64,000 bases of DNA from Utricularia gibba (GCA_002189035.1 NEEC01000010.1:2294001-2358000), one strand, 5' to 3'; positions 22,133-34,583 are shown, counted from the first letter of the stretch. A program made the numbers and translations. The notes: generated by a model not told the origin, from the letters alone.

Positions 22133-22448
22133 GCCTTATAACAGGACCAATCACCGAAGTATAACTGAGAATATTCTCGAATATTTTCTTATTGTGATTA
22201 AATTAATCAATTATTGTAAAAACATTGTTAAATATTTTTCTTAAAAAGATGATCATCTTAAAATTACGTTGCAAATCATGATTTAATCATAATTTATTTA
22301 TTATATTTTAATCAAATTCGTTTTCTAAAGACGATTAGGGCCCCTAATTGAACGCACTGATTTGGGTGAAGTTGTCATATTTGTACATTGGCGCCGAATG
22401 TAACCGCCACCGGCAACCGGGCGGCGGTAGTTTCAGGGTGGGTCGTGT

Positions 22449-23837
22449 ATGGATCGATCCAAGGGGAACAGAAGCCATCCCCAAGGTTGTCTCCTTACCC
22501 AATTCCCAAATTCCTTTTTCATTCTACGCTTAATGCTGCCCAATCAAATTTTGTAGGTGAAATTGCTCGGATCCTCGTTGAGTTCCTGGAGGTTGCCGTG
22601 ACATCGGTAGTTTTTCTCAAAGGAGTGTACCCAAATGGTTTCAATTCGCCGTTTTTCTGCTTCCACTTTTTTTTTTTTTTCTAATTTCTGCTCTGTTCGG
22701 ATTATTGACTCCTCGAGGGAAAATCAATGGGTTGCAGGAGCTTTCGAGAGAAGGCGGTACATGAATGTTGTGGTTCATAAAGCCATACACCCTGAGTTAA
22801 GCGAGTATATTCATTCGGTTGTTCATGGGCTCCTACCGTTAATCACCAAGGTTGCGTTTTTTTGGGTTTCTGTCATCTAAAAATCTTGGATACGTCATTG
22901 AGAAGAAATTTTAACGTGTGGCTTTGTAAATATGAATGAAATTGAAGGTGAAGTGAAACGTGGTTTAACACTTGTTTTTTCATCAGGGGTTGGTGGATAG
23001 AGTAGGTGTGATATTCTTCAATGGTGAAAATGTTACCATGGAGCGATTCGTTTTCAAGATCAACGTGAATCAGTCATATAGTTCTAGGGTGGAACAAGAG
23101 AACCTGGAGTTCTCTCTGAGATCATTTTTGATCAAGCTGCCTTTCTCGCGGCTTTAACAAAAGCTCTTCCTCCGGTAAGCTTACATTACATGCCCTTCAC
23201 TTTTCTTATGCTGCTTCTTGAATACTTATAAATTTGCAGTCTTCTTGAAGTATGAAGTTGAATAGTTTACCGAGTGTTTCTTTTCACGGATGCTCATGGA
23301 TTTCTGTCCTTCTATGTGAGCATTCTGAGATAGCAAAACACCACCACCTAATACGAACCTTGTATTGGTGATATTATAGAAGGGGATGCCTCTTATGAGT
23401 CAAGTATTTTCAATCTCTATGTTCGCTTTCTGCTTTTCTGTCTCAATTCCTGAAAATTGCAAATGTTCCGAAATTGTGAATTTGCTTCATTTCAGTTGGA
23501 GTGGTTTTCTTGCCAGCATTAACTAGTCTTTCAACTCACCAAAGACTTCTTTTGGTGCGTGTGATTCATCATTCAAAAGGGCTTGTACTATGATAGACCA
23601 TAACAGGATACTTTTAATGAATCCATAAGAGTGTTGCTGTCACCAGGTTGCAGGTGGGAGATAATCGGCTACTTCCTACGGTTGCCTGATGCTAGCAGTG
23701 TAGGCAAGGATGATGCAGAGACGTGGATCCCAACCGATGCAAGGCAATGGCAGCAACCACCATTGATAACACCTATCAAGTCCATGTTCAGCGATCCGTT
23801 AAGCTTGCAGCTGTATGTAGAGCACCCAGCCTCTTAG
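22449..23837 (+). CDS. REV7: REV7/MAD2B HORMA protein, DNA polymerase zeta subunit (two small frame breaks)
   Basis: Exons 22449-22485, 22557-22637, 22738-22850, 22987-about 23173 and 23647-23837. Start MDRSKGNRSHPQ, then GEIARILVEFLEVAVTSVVF, AFERRRYMNVVV, HPELSEYIHSVVHGLLPL, GLVDRVGVIFFNGENVTMER, LEFSLRSFLIKL, CRWEIIGYF, WIPTDARQWQQPPL and ITPIKSM. This is the HORMA fold of plant REV7, the accessory subunit that links REV3 and REV1 in translesion synthesis. Exons 1-3 and the start of exon 4 join in frame. The end of exon 4 does not: after LIKL the residues LTKALPP are one frame over, and the join to exon 5 needs one more base. One extra C near 23142 and one extra G at the donor near 23174 would repair both. 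It sits alone between the two eEF2 arms. Confidence 0.85.
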
Positions 23838-24685
23838 AACCACAGAGCTAGCAATGGATGGACAGCTTCTCCTTAAATTATATCATGAGTCATATTCCAC
23901 TCGAAATCTGCAGCAAGATCTGCAGAAAAATGCTCAGGGAAGCTGGAACCAGGCCAAATACTTGCTTCTAGCTACGGATGTTTTCCACTTGGTTGATAAC
24001 CTGTCTCGAGATGCAGTTGGCTTTCATGAATGGTTGTTTATGGTTCCCGATGATTCTTTGTAACGAAGGAAGAAGGGATTTACAAGTATTTAGTATTCAT
24101 ACTAAAAAAAATGTGAATAAAAGATAACATGGGAAATATAAGTATATAAAATTATTTAACGCCCCCTTCCTACGGTACGTTAATTTTATATCCAGCTTGC
24201 AGGAGTGTTCACCTCACACTGCTGCTGCGCTGCCACCAAGGTTGCCGCCGTTCTTCGACTCCCTCTGTTTCTTTGCGATTAGATTTTTACAGTCTGGGGG
24301 ATCGGGGTTAGTTTTTTCATGATGCGGATGCGCTGTAGGTTCTTTTCCCCTTTTTTATTTGGCTCTGATGCGTTGTAGTTAACTGCCGTAATAGTTTGAT
24401 GAGATATTAGAATTTCGCTCTTTGCTTGTATTCAGGTGTGCGGTAGGTACTTTTCACTTGTTCCTCGGATTTCTTGATGGATTCATCTCCCCCTGCTGTC
24501 ATTATTCTTTTTTTAAAAAAGTATTAATATTCAGGTTTTAGATGAAAAACAGGGTTTAAGATTGTGAATTGGAGTCGGTTTGTAGGTGTTGTCCCTAAGA
24601 TTTGAATCTGGGAGCATATTCCTTCAGTGGATTCAACGGAAAAGGGGCAAACTTGATTGTAATATTTATCCCATTTATATTTAAC
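23838..24685. other. REV7 3' flank and distal leader/promoter of right eEF2
   Basis: 23838-24160 is probable REV7 3' UTR. 24190-24685 contains a pyrimidine/GC-richer stretch and gt..ag-like intron signals, and probably holds the transcription start and a 5' UTR intron of the right eEF2. It shares no sequence with the upstream region of the left copy, and no telo-box was seen. Confidence 0.45.
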
Positions 24686-27600
24686 ATGCTTCTTAAGGTT
24701 AATCCATCTGTTTTTCGTTCATAGAAAGGAATCAGAATTTGGGTGTTCTTCAAATTCATGGCATTATTTGTGCCACTGGACGCTTTGGCGGCTCTTTTAG
24801 TTTTCTAGAGTTTCAGTGTAGTTAAATCTATGCATTGGATTTGATACGATCTTCAAGGGGCTGTGAAGGATTCTCAAGATAATCTCTTTTGGTTCTAGGT
24901 GTTATAGAACATCATCACTTTCAAGACACTTATAGTCTTTATTGCTCATATGACAGGGTCTTCCGAGAACGGGCCTTTATACTAGCAGCCTCTAGCGTCT
25001 GAATCTGATCTGCGAAGATGGTAAGCCGAAAGTTTTCTTCTTTTTTTATCATTAGTGAGAAAAACTAGCAGGCTTATTTTTTGGGACCCTAATGTGCTAC
25101 TGTACTTGATGATTACAGGTGAAGTTCACAGCAGATGAGCTCCGTAGAATTATGGACCTGAAGCATAACATACGCAACATGTCGGTTATCGCCCATGTTG
25201 ATCATGGTATGAGGCCTCAGTTTGATTGTGGTTATATTTCGTATGACAATATCAGAGTTATTTGGCATTAATTCTGTGCCATGGGATGTCCGTTCAGTGC
25301 TTGATCGCTTTGTATTTTCATCTTCTTCCAGGGAAGTCAACACTGACGGATTCCCTTGTTGCTGCTGCGGGTATCATTGCCCAGGAGGTTGCTGGTGATG
25401 TGAGAATGACGGATACGCGAGCTGACGAGGCTGAGCGTGGTATCACTATTAAGTCTACTGGCATCTCCTTGTACTACGAGATGTCTGATGAATCTCTCAA
25501 GAACTACAAGGGGGAGAGACAAGGAAACGAGTACCTCATCAATCTCATTGATTCCCCTGGACACGTGGACTTCTCGTCCGAAGTGACGGCTGCTCTCCGT
25601 ATTACCGACGGTGCTCTTGTGGTGGTGGATTGTGTAGAGGGCGTGTGTGTTCAAACGGAGACTGTCCTGCGACAAGCTCTTGGAGAGAGAATCAGACCCG
25701 TGTTGACGGTGAACAAGATGGACAGGTGCTTCCTTGAGCTGCAGGTTGAAGGAGAAGAAGCTTACCAAACATTTCAGAGGGTCATCGAGAATGCCAACGT
25801 TATCATGGCCACATACGAAGATCCTCTCCTCGGTGATGTTATGGTGTACCCCGAAAAGGGTACGGTTGCTTTTTCTGCGGGTCTGCACGGCTGGGCGTTT
25901 ACCTTGACGAATTTCGCCAAGATGTATGCTTCCAAATTTGGTGTGGATGAGGGGAAGATGATGGAGAGGCTGTGGGGAGAGAATTTCTTTGATCCTGCCA
26001 CGAAGAAGTGGACTACCAAGAATTCTGGGTCTCCTACCTGCAAGCGCGGTTTTGTACAGTTCTGCTACGAGCCTATCAAGCAGATAATTGCCACGTGCAT
26101 GAATGACCAGAAGGAGAAACTGTGGCCCATGTTGCAGAAGCTCGGCGTGACGATGAAATCAGAAGAAAAGGAACTGATGGGAAAGGCGTTGATGAAGCGG
26201 GTGATGCAGACCTGGCTTCCTGCCAGCAACGCTCTACTGGAAATGATGATATTCCATCTTCCCTCACCTGCAAAGGCCCAGAAGTACCGTGTGGAGAACC
26301 TGTACGAGGGACCTCTCGATGATATGTATGCGAATGCTATCAGAAACTGTGATCCCGAGGGGCCGCTCATGCTTTATGTCTCGAAGATGATTCCGGCCTC
26401 TGACAAGGGAAGGTTCTATGCATTCGGACGTGTGTTCTCGGGAAAGGTGTCTACAGGTTTGAAGGTGAGAATCATGGGTCCGAATTATGTGCCCGGAGAG
26501 AAGAAGGACCTGTACGTGAAGAGTGTGCAGCGAACTGTTATTTGGATGGGAAAGAGACAAGAGACCGTGGAGGATGTCCCCTGTGGGAACACCGTGGCCA
26601 TGGTTGGGTTGGATCAGTTCATCACGAAGAACGCCACACTTACGAATGAGAAGGAAGTGGATGCACACCCGATTCGAGCAATGAAGTTCTCCGTGTCACC
26701 CGTCGTGCGTGTTGCTGTACAGTGCAAGGTTGCGTCTGATCTGCCGAAGCTTGTGGAGGGACTGAAGCGTTTGGCGAAGTCTGATCCTATGGTGGTGTGC
26801 AGCATCGAGGAGTCGGGTGAGCATATTATTGCTGGTGCAGGAGAACTTCACCTTGAGATCTGCCTCAAGGACCTGCAGGAGGACTTCATGGGGGGTGCCG
26901 AGATCGTGAAATCTGATCCGGTGGTGTCCTTCCGTGAGACGGTGCTGGAGAGATCCAGCCGCACCGTCATGAGCAAATCTCCCAACAAGCACAACCGTCT
27001 GTACATGGAAGCCAGACCGCTGGAAGATGGACTCGCAGAAGCCATTGACGACGGGCGTATTGGCCCGAGGGATGATCCCAAGGTTCGCTCCAAGATCTTG
27101 TCGGAAGAGTTCGGGTGGGACAAGGAGCTCGCCAAGAAGATATGGTGCTTCGGCCCCGAGACCACCGGCCCCAACATGGTCGTGGACATGTGCAAGGGAG
27201 TTCAGTACCTGAATGAGATCAAGGACTCGGTGGTCGCCGGTTTCCAGTGGGCTTCCAAGGAAGGGCCGTTGGCGGAGGAGAACATGAGGGGCATCTGCTT
27301 CGAAGTGTGCGACGTGGTCCTCCACGCCGACGCCATTCACAGGGGCGGCGGCCAAGTCATTCCCACGGCGAGAAGAGTGGTCTACGCCTCTCATCTGACC
27401 GCAAAGCCCCGCCTGTTGGAGCCAGTATACCTGGTTGAGATCCAGGCCCCGGAGCAGGCCCTGGGTGGCATCTACAGTGTGCTGAACCAGAAGCGCGGCC
27501 ACGTGTTCGAGGAAATGCAGAGGCCGGGCACTCCCCTCTACAACATCAAAGCGTATCTCCCCGTCATCGAGTCCTTCGGTTTCTCCAGCACCCTGCGCGC

Positions 27601-28020
27601 CGCAACTTCGGGACAGGCGTTCCCGCAGTGCGTGTTCGACCACTGGGACATGATGTCGTCCGACCCACTGGAATCCGGATCCCAGGCCGCCACTCTGGTC
27701 GCCGATATCCGGAAGCGCAAGGGCCTCAAGGAGCAGATGACACCGCTGTCCGAGTACGAGGATAAGCTCTGAGAGGATAGATCAACACTTGCAGCTTTTT
27801 TGTGGGAGTTCAAATCTGTCTAAATGCTTCCAAACACCTGAACTACTACTACGGATAAGCCTGTTTGTCCGTTTTCTTTTCTTCCTCATGAGTTCTCACA
27901 TTCGCGGTTGCGCTTCTCACACCTCTGTCCAAGTACGAGGATAAGCTGTGAGGAGCCTGGGGAAATTGTATGCTTGCATCTGTCCAATTCTGAACTCATG
28001 AATGCTGCTCCTGTCCAATT
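24686..28020. repeat. Right arm of large inverted repeat (eEF2)
   Basis: Reverse complement of 18636-21903. Block 24686-24830 matches 21780-21903. 24831-24985 is unrelated to the left arm. 24986-28020 matches again, including the relic eEF2 C-terminus and second 3' UTR. The arm ends exactly at a poly-T run starting at 28019. Confidence 0.9.
25018..27772 (+). CDS. eEF2: Translation elongation factor eEF2, right copy
   Basis: Exons 25018-25020, 25119-25206 and 25332-27772 (2532 nt, 843 aa). Both introns and all coding sequence match the left copy without a difference that I could find. All GTPase motifs and the C-terminal YEDKL are intact. The 5' leader differs from the left copy: 24831-24985 and everything upstream of 24686 are unrelated. 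Its promoter may therefore have been newly acquired, and expression may differ although the protein is the same. The two copies are transcribed away from each other. Confidence 0.97.
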
Positions 28021-28854
28021 TTTTTTTTTTTTTGACGTACTCTATTTGGAGGCTACGCTGTACGCACTATATATTCGCACTTATACTCTATATTTATGTA
28101 ACTGCAAACTGTACGGTATCAAATTTTACTGGTTAAAAACTTTAGAAGTAAATACAATATGTTACATAAGTTAGATGACGGAACAAACAATCAGATTTAA
28201 TTTAAAATGAAACTAAATTTTATAATACGTTGTTCCACGTTTAATCAAATTATAGGAAATAATGCATATCCATGAAGTATTTCCTAAGCCCTCTCTGATC
28301 ATTTCATGATGCGCCGCCTGCTCTACATTTGTTGGAGTATCTGCAAAAAGCATGGTAGATCTACTTCTGCTCACGCTTCTTCCCACCGTGAAATGAGCAT
28401 CCGAAGTTGAACTTGAAGCGTTTGTCAACCCCTTCATCGTCGAACTTACAGTAATCTTACAACGTTGTCGGCTTCAAAAAAAAAAAAAATGGTATCTTGA
28501 AAAACATAAAACTATTTTTTTTCCCACATTTGCCAACTTAACCTTTGCCTAAAACGCTCGTGTTAGATTAACTTCACATATGCAGCACAGAACGCAGGTT
28601 AGTTAAATATTATGGCTTCAGTTTCATAAAGTTTGCATGCTACGGGTTTGAACTTTTCTGGTTTATTAATGACGCGAAACAATTGGCTAATTGCAGTTAC
28701 TCCAAGTGCATTTTGGAGTCATTTTGCATGTACTCTTAAAGTACATTCGAGTTACTTTGTCTACTCGTAGTGTGTCTCTTTTTCCTCCTCATGCTCTCAG
28801 TCCCTCTATATATATGTCGTGTGTGTGTGCTACAGTCATCACCTCCCTTTTCCG
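27773..28854. other. eEF2 3' flank and expansin promoter
   Basis: 27773-28020 is the eEF2 3' UTR with the relic C-terminus (TPLSKYEDKL, stop, 27918-27951). 28021-28034 is poly-T. The remainder is AT-rich up to the expansin TATA box at 28804. A 74-codon minus-strand open frame at 28213-28437 has no recognisable similarity. Confidence 0.5.
28804..28815 (+). promoter_or_regulatory. TATA box of the expansin gene
   Basis: ctctatatatatg about 45 bp upstream of the expansin ATG (28855). This leaves only a short leader of roughly 15-20 nt if transcription starts about 30 bp downstream. Confidence 0.55.
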
Positions 28855-29871
28855 ATGGCCGTGGCGATCGTCTCCGCCGTGCTGGTTTCCATGCTGTTAG
28901 GCGTCTCGTGTGAAGATGCGGGATGGAGGAATGCCTTCGCTACGTTTTATGGCTCTGAGGATGGGTCCGGTGGCATGGGTTAGTGTCACCAGTGTGCCCA
29001 TTCTTTGTAGCATTAATCAATTCTTACCGCATTCTCAGTTATGAAATAAATTTTTTATTTATGATAATATATTCCATAAAAATGTTTAGAAATGAAAGCT
29101 TTATAAATAAAAGTTTATTTTTTTAATGAATTATGTAAGTTGATTTTGGAAATGTGTAAAATTTGATGCTCATGCATGCATGCATGCAGGGTCGGCTTGT
29201 GGTTATGGGAACGCAAACGAGCACGGATATGGTGCGGACACCACGGCCTTGAGCACTGCTCTCTTTAACAACGGCCAAACATGCGGTGCATGTTTCCAGC
29301 TCCGGTGCATCAACGCACCTCAGAGCTGCATCGGCGGGACAGCCGTCACGGTGACCGCCACCAACTTCTGCCCGCCGAACCCTGATCTTCCTAACGACAA
29401 AGGTGGCTGGTGCAACCCCCGAGGCGGCACTTCGACCTCTCCAAACCAGCTTTCACCAAGATCGCACACTACAAGGCCGGCATCGTCCCCGTCTCCTTCA
29501 GAAGGTAAAATCATGAGTTCAGTAGTCGTTTCTCTTCGCAGGACTTATAGGGTTTTTTTGGTAACAGGGTGCCATGCGTGAAGACGGGCGGAATTCGATT
29601 CACGATGAACGGAAACCCTTACTTCAATCTGGTTCTGGTGTCCAATGTCGCCGGCTGGGGGGATGTTGTTGCAGTTTTGGTCAAGGGATCGGCGACGGGG
29701 TGGCTGAAGATGACAAGAAATTGGGGGCAGAATTGGCAGAGCAACTCGCATCTCGTCGGCCAGAGCCTCTCGTTTCAGGTGACCACCAGCGATGGCAGAA
29801 CTGTCACCAGCTACAGCGTCGTCCCGCAGAACTGGCAGTTCGGCCAAACGTTTGAAGGCAAGCAGTTCTAG
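28855..29871 (+). CDS. Alpha-expansin (frame broken in exon 2)
   Basis: Exons 28855-28978, 29190-29504 and 29568-29871. An N-terminal signal peptide ([19 protein letters not shown]) is followed by the six-stranded barrel domain: [51 protein letters not shown] and, one frame over, [20 protein letters not shown], which carries the HFD motif. The C-terminal CBM63-like domain has [28 protein letters not shown] and [15 protein letters not shown]. Expansins loosen cell walls non-enzymatically in the apoplast. Exon 2 is one base short. Five Cs at about 29416-29420 (aacccccgagg) would need to be six to read WCNPPRRHFD. Otherwise the protein stops being expansin-like halfway. Confidence 0.88.
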
Positions 29872-30293
29872 AATGTTCTCCAACAAGGTCCTCACTGTGT
29901 TAGGTTCAAGATTTCATTTGTAATAAAGGATTGTACTGTCCTGCTACCCCAAAGAAGAGAGTACAAGAAATGGCAATAAAATCTACCATGAAGCAGTTTA
30001 TTACTGACTAATCCTCATTCCAAGATTGAACACAAAAGCCTTGCTAATCTTCAAACAAAAGTTGTCCTGAATGAGGCATCAAGTATATGATGTATTGATT
30101 TAGTTCAAAAAATCTAGCTAGTAGTTTCTTGAGAAGAGGTGTGTAGTGTCTCTCTTCCATCTCCTTAGCTTCTTTTTCAGTCGCAGGGTTGCGATCTCTG
30201 CAATGAAGTATTCTCCCTGCCTCAAGGTTTTGGATAGCTTGCAGATGATTGTTACCATTTGCAATCAGCCATTCAGGTTTGAGCCCCAGGTTT
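29872..30293. other. Convergent 3' flanks of expansin and X8 genes
   Basis: Includes aataaag-type polyadenylation text near 29920 and 29975 on the plus strand. No other feature seen. Confidence 0.4.
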
Positions 30294-31321
30294 CTAGACA
30301 TGATGAGCTACCAAAGCTGCAAGCATGAGACTGCTGAAGGTGATTACATTGAGTGATATGGGTTGTGCGGAGCTGGGCGATTCGTTTCCATAATCGTATC
30401 CTCCGGGTTCCGAACCAGATCCTCCAGGGGAGTAAGGATTACTTGTCGTTGTGCTGTGATGAAAGATGAAACGATTTTCATTAGATTCCCCTTGCATAAA
30501 CGGCATCATCAAGAACATACCTCGGCGGTGTCATTGGAATTGTTGGTGGGTTCGGCATTGTGTTTGCTGGTGAGTTCGGCATTGTGTTTGCTGGCGGGTT
30601 CGGCATCGTGTTAGCTGGTGGATTGGGGATGGTGTTTGTTGGTGATGCAAACCGACAGTTACCATAACCTGTTGGCCAACAAGAGATGTTTAGCGGACAA
30701 AAGTATGCAGCCACTGGTGTAGGTGTAGTTCAGAGTCTTACTTGGATCAGTGCTAGAAAGCTGGGCTATTCCCCAAATGCACAGCTGGTAGGAACAGGGT
30801 TCCTCTGATAGTAGCTATTGAAGGCATAAGAAGCATGGTCACGAACTGTATTCGGATCATAGCACGGCCCACCTGGTTGAATCGCGGAGCAGTCGGCGCC
30901 ACCATAGCCGCACGCATAGTCCAGGGCTACTTGTAATGCAGTCGGGGAAGCATTGGAACTGGCAATGCACCACGCTCTTCCAGAGGGGGTGGTTGTGGTT
31001 GGATTTCCAGCTGGTGTCGTTCCCGGAATGGTTGGGTTTACGACTGGAACATTTCCTGGAGCTGCTTGCCTCTGCACGCTCACCATTTTAGCAGGAAACC
31101 AAACTTGAACTTGTTGATTGTTCTCTTGGTCTGTTTCCAAAGGCATCATCTCTGCCATAGCTGCAGCTGAATGGAGAGGACATGAAGATTAGCATTCTCC
31201 CATCTCTAAAAATAAATCAGTTAAAATCACCTGAAACGAAGAAGATGCCTAGTATGACGAACAAAGAAACAAATCCTGATTGCATTTCCAATGCTGTGGA
31301 AACTTCAGATTTCTTTCTCAT
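30294..31321 (-). CDS. X8-domain GPI-anchored callose-binding-like protein (frame broken in exon 2)
   Basis: Exons 31231-31321, 30742-31160, 30521-30668 and 30294-30453. A signal-like hydrophobic start (MRKKSEV..., [16 protein letters not shown]) is followed by an X8/CBM43 domain: [49 protein letters not shown], then SCAFG and STDPSYGNCRF (the six-Cys pattern). Next come four repeats of about ten residues (NTxPNPPA) and a Ser/Gly-rich spacer. A C-terminal hydrophobic tail ([15 protein letters not shown]) predicts a GPI anchor. This is the architecture of plasmodesmal callose-binding proteins and related X8-GPI proteins at the cell wall/plasma membrane. Exon 2 lacks one base at about 30768-30773, where GGGG should be GGGGG. 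With it, the coding length is a clean 272 codons plus stop. Confidence 0.83.
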
Positions 31322-31939
31322 TCGTCAAGAATAAAATGTAGAATGTGTTTGTCTAAATCCTAATGACGAGAGAATCGAGGTTCCGTGAATGGAGAATAAA
31401 ATGGAGAGGAATATGAGAAAACTTCCAAAAAGAGGCATCAGGGACAAAAAAAGCAAGAACAAGAAACAAAATCGCATGCCCAAGTAACATGAAATTTACT
31501 GTTGAAGATTTCTTTTGTCTTTTCCCCTTTTCATCTCTCACCAACAGCACTAACCGACATTTATCCAAATCCATTGCCGTATGTTCCTGCATCTGACCCA
31601 TATCTCGGCTACCTGGAAAGTTACATACCTACATATCGACCCTGTACTTCAAGTTGAGATCTGTATCTTCGTTTGCTACTATTAGCTCACATTTGAAAGA
31701 AAAATACATGAGACAGAGATTAAACTACAACTTTCGAAATCACAAATTCCATCTTAGGGATCCTTACAATGGAAGAGGAGGAAAAGCATATCACAATGAA
31801 GAAATGACTGAGAATCCAGAAACCTAAGCCATTGAATTCAACTAACCTAAAGAGGGGTTGAATTTTGTTGGATTTTTTTCATTGGTTTGTGGAAGTGGTC
31901 AGTGTATAGATTTCAATGTGCAAATGGCGGATCCTACAC
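31322..31939. other. Upstream region of the X8 gene / 3' flank of CTPA
   Basis: Between two minus-strand genes; presumably CTPA 3' UTR followed by the X8 promoter. An open frame at 31353-31601 has no recognisable similarity. Nothing else seen. Confidence 0.4.
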
Positions 31940-34583
31940 TTATCCCTGTTCTGGCTTCTGGCACTTGGAGAGGTAGCGAGAGGCATCGTCCATGGCTGAA
32001 GTTGAAACTCAAATAGTTGGGAATAGTATATATAATGACAGGTAGAAAAAAACTTCAAATAAGAAATCTTACTAGGGAGATTCTGAAAGTCGGGTTCAAT
32101 CCCATTGCCGTTTATGTCCAAATGATTCGGCGTGACATACTTGCCAACGGTGACAACCACACCCGATCCATCATGAAGCTCAAAGACGGATTGAATCAGC
32201 CCCTTCAAAAGTTTACAGAGCAATATTACACTGGATCCCAATACACATTCATAGTTACTAATCAAATGCTGTGTGGTGTGAAGAACAAACCCAATAATGA
32301 ATCAGAATGAAAAAACGAAGGCAAGAAATAATCTGAGTATTTAGAAGAACGCATCAGACCTTTCCATAAGTCCTTTCACCAACGAGAATGGCTCTACAGT
32401 TATCATGAAGAGCAGACGCAACCTGTAGTAAAGCAACTGTAGTTGAGTGCAACCGACCCAAAAGATAAATCCTGAAATCCTTACAATTTCGCTGGCGCTA
32501 GCAGTATTTTTATTGACCAAAACCTGCATCAAACATTAGTCCTCAGAATGCATGACAAAAAACATGTGAGCAAACAAATAAAAAAACAGGCCAATCAGAA
32601 TATCATGATGAATGTTACTTACAATAACCGGAACATTAAACGAAGGTGATGCTTCAGCAACAATATTGGTGACTGCATGCACATCCCTTCCAACGGTATA
32701 TGTAACCTGGCCGTAATCAAGGAAACAATTCAGAACTTCGCAGAGAGAATTATTCTTTTTTAACGAATCAACAGATTAACTTTCAATAAACTCTACAGGA
32801 CAAGATGGGAAAAGAGAAAAAAAAACCGATTCAGAGAAAAGCTTCAATTCACCTACTGTATCGCCTTTGTTCAGAAAGAGTTTAGCAATCTCGATGCCTG
32901 CCTGCAACAGAAAGTATTTACAGTATCAATTAGGGATCAGAAAAAACCGAGAGCTCTTCTGTTCAGCCTATAATTTCATAACACATTTCCTCCTCACTCT
33001 CTTTAGGGTGCGGAGTATAATCATGAGAAAAAGCACCTGGACGAGTCCACCAAGATTATCCCTTAGATCAAGGATAAAAAGAGAAGCTCCCATGTCTAAG
33101 AGTTTTCTCATTGCTGGAAAAGAAAAATAAATCAGAAATAAAGCACGGAATTTCACCGCAAGACTCAAGGTACCAAGACAACGTGCTTGAAAAAAAGTGC
33201 CTGGGAGCCGTTGAGTGAATTGTGAAGAAACAACCTAGACCACTCATGAAGCAGGGCAGGAGTTCCTAGGATATAATCTCCACAGGCATACCTATAACTA
33301 AATCTTTCCTAGCTAAGGCGTTGAACTCTTTCAACCGAACATAGCCAACAGGGCCTGAACCATAATTCGCTTGTCTCAGTTGATAATAGACAGGGGTTTT
33401 GGCAATAGATTGTCTTTGAATCTTCATGGATTCAACTGATCCACACTTCCCATGCTTGACCTAAAACATACTAACTGATTTAAGGAAGAAGTCCACTAAA
33501 AGAGTCAAAACTGAAAAAAATTTTGCAAATAAACACATAACTCACCATGATGTTTACAAAAGTTTCACTAGGACCTTGTAGCATAGATGATGCCTCAAAT
33601 GATGATTTCCCTTTGACATCTACCCCATTGATAGAAAGCAATTCATCACCCTAATACATGAGCAGAAACAGAAAACATAGATATTGAAATCAAAAGAACT
33701 TCACTTCACAAAGAAGCATTTCTTTAGATTCAACCCCATACAGAACTGTAGTTACAAATACCTGCCTGACTCCTGCAGAGTGAGCAGGACCATCCAAAAT
33801 AAGCCCTAAAACCTTCAATTTTATATCACCGTTATCATCTGGAATTTCTCTAAGGTTGATTCCAATTCCAGTCATATCATACCTAGCCATCTTTGAGAAC
33901 TGTTGTATAAAAGAAATAACCATGCCGTGGTTATACAAAAAATCAGAAATTGTATCTGATATTAAAAAAAAAATCCTCAAATCAAATGAAGACTCAACCT
34001 CAGCAGGAGTAAGAAATCTTGTATATGGATCACCCATACTCGCGAGCATTCTCCTAATGATCTCATGAGCCCGGGACCTTGTCTGGATCGTCGAGGCTGA
34101 TATATCTTCCTTTCTTTTCTGAAACCAATCAAAATGAAGGTCTCTCCTAATAAATCACGAAGTAAGATTCTGCAACAACTTAAAACAAGTGAAATGAAGA
34201 ACACCCACGAGCCAGGAATCTGGCGTCCATTGGCGGCGCCCCGTGGGAAGGTAAGAATCATTCACAATCTGCCACGCCTCCTCTACAATTTCCGCATTCG
34301 TCACCTCTTCCGGCGACTTATCGTCAACAAAATTTTCGTCCTCGCGGCAAACTACCTCCTCTTGCGGTTTAATTAGTTGCAGAGAGATCGCATCCGAAGC
34401 GCAAGTCCATGAAACCCCCAACGATACCGCCAAGGATAGCAGATTAGTGGTAATGATTCGGAACATTGAATGATTCTCTGGTTTACGGTTTCGATTGTCG
34501 ATGGAGCATGACACAGTGAGTGCGCGGCTGAGTGAGACTGCCCTCGGCGGCGGCATTGGGCAGCAAACTAAAACCCTTATCAT
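31940..34583 (-). CDS. CTPA: C-terminal processing peptidase (CtpA, D1-processing type)
   Basis: Twelve exons: 34209-34583, 33999-34118, 33762-33899, 33546-33650, 33292-33460, 33037-33113, 32857-32901, 32623-32706, 32485-32523, 32360-32422, 32073-32202 and 31940-31995. They total 1401 nt (466 aa) with all borders GT-AG and in frame. The N-terminus looks like a bipartite lumen-targeting signal (Ser/Arg-rich, then LLSLAVSLGVSWTCASDA). Then come MLASMGDPYTRFLTP, a PDZ domain (MARYDMTGIGINLREI to GDELLSINGVDVKG), and the S41 core with FILDLRDNLGGLVQ, NKNTASASEIV and GERTYGKG. The catalytic pair would be Ser380 and Lys405, the spacing known for D1 proteases. The family trims the C-terminus of photosystem II D1 precursor, or related lumenal substrates, depending on the paralogue. 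Confidence 0.92.

Noticed and set aside
23854-24063. 69-codon open frame just downstream of REV7
   Set aside because: Lies where the REV7 3' UTR is expected, with no similarity or splice support.
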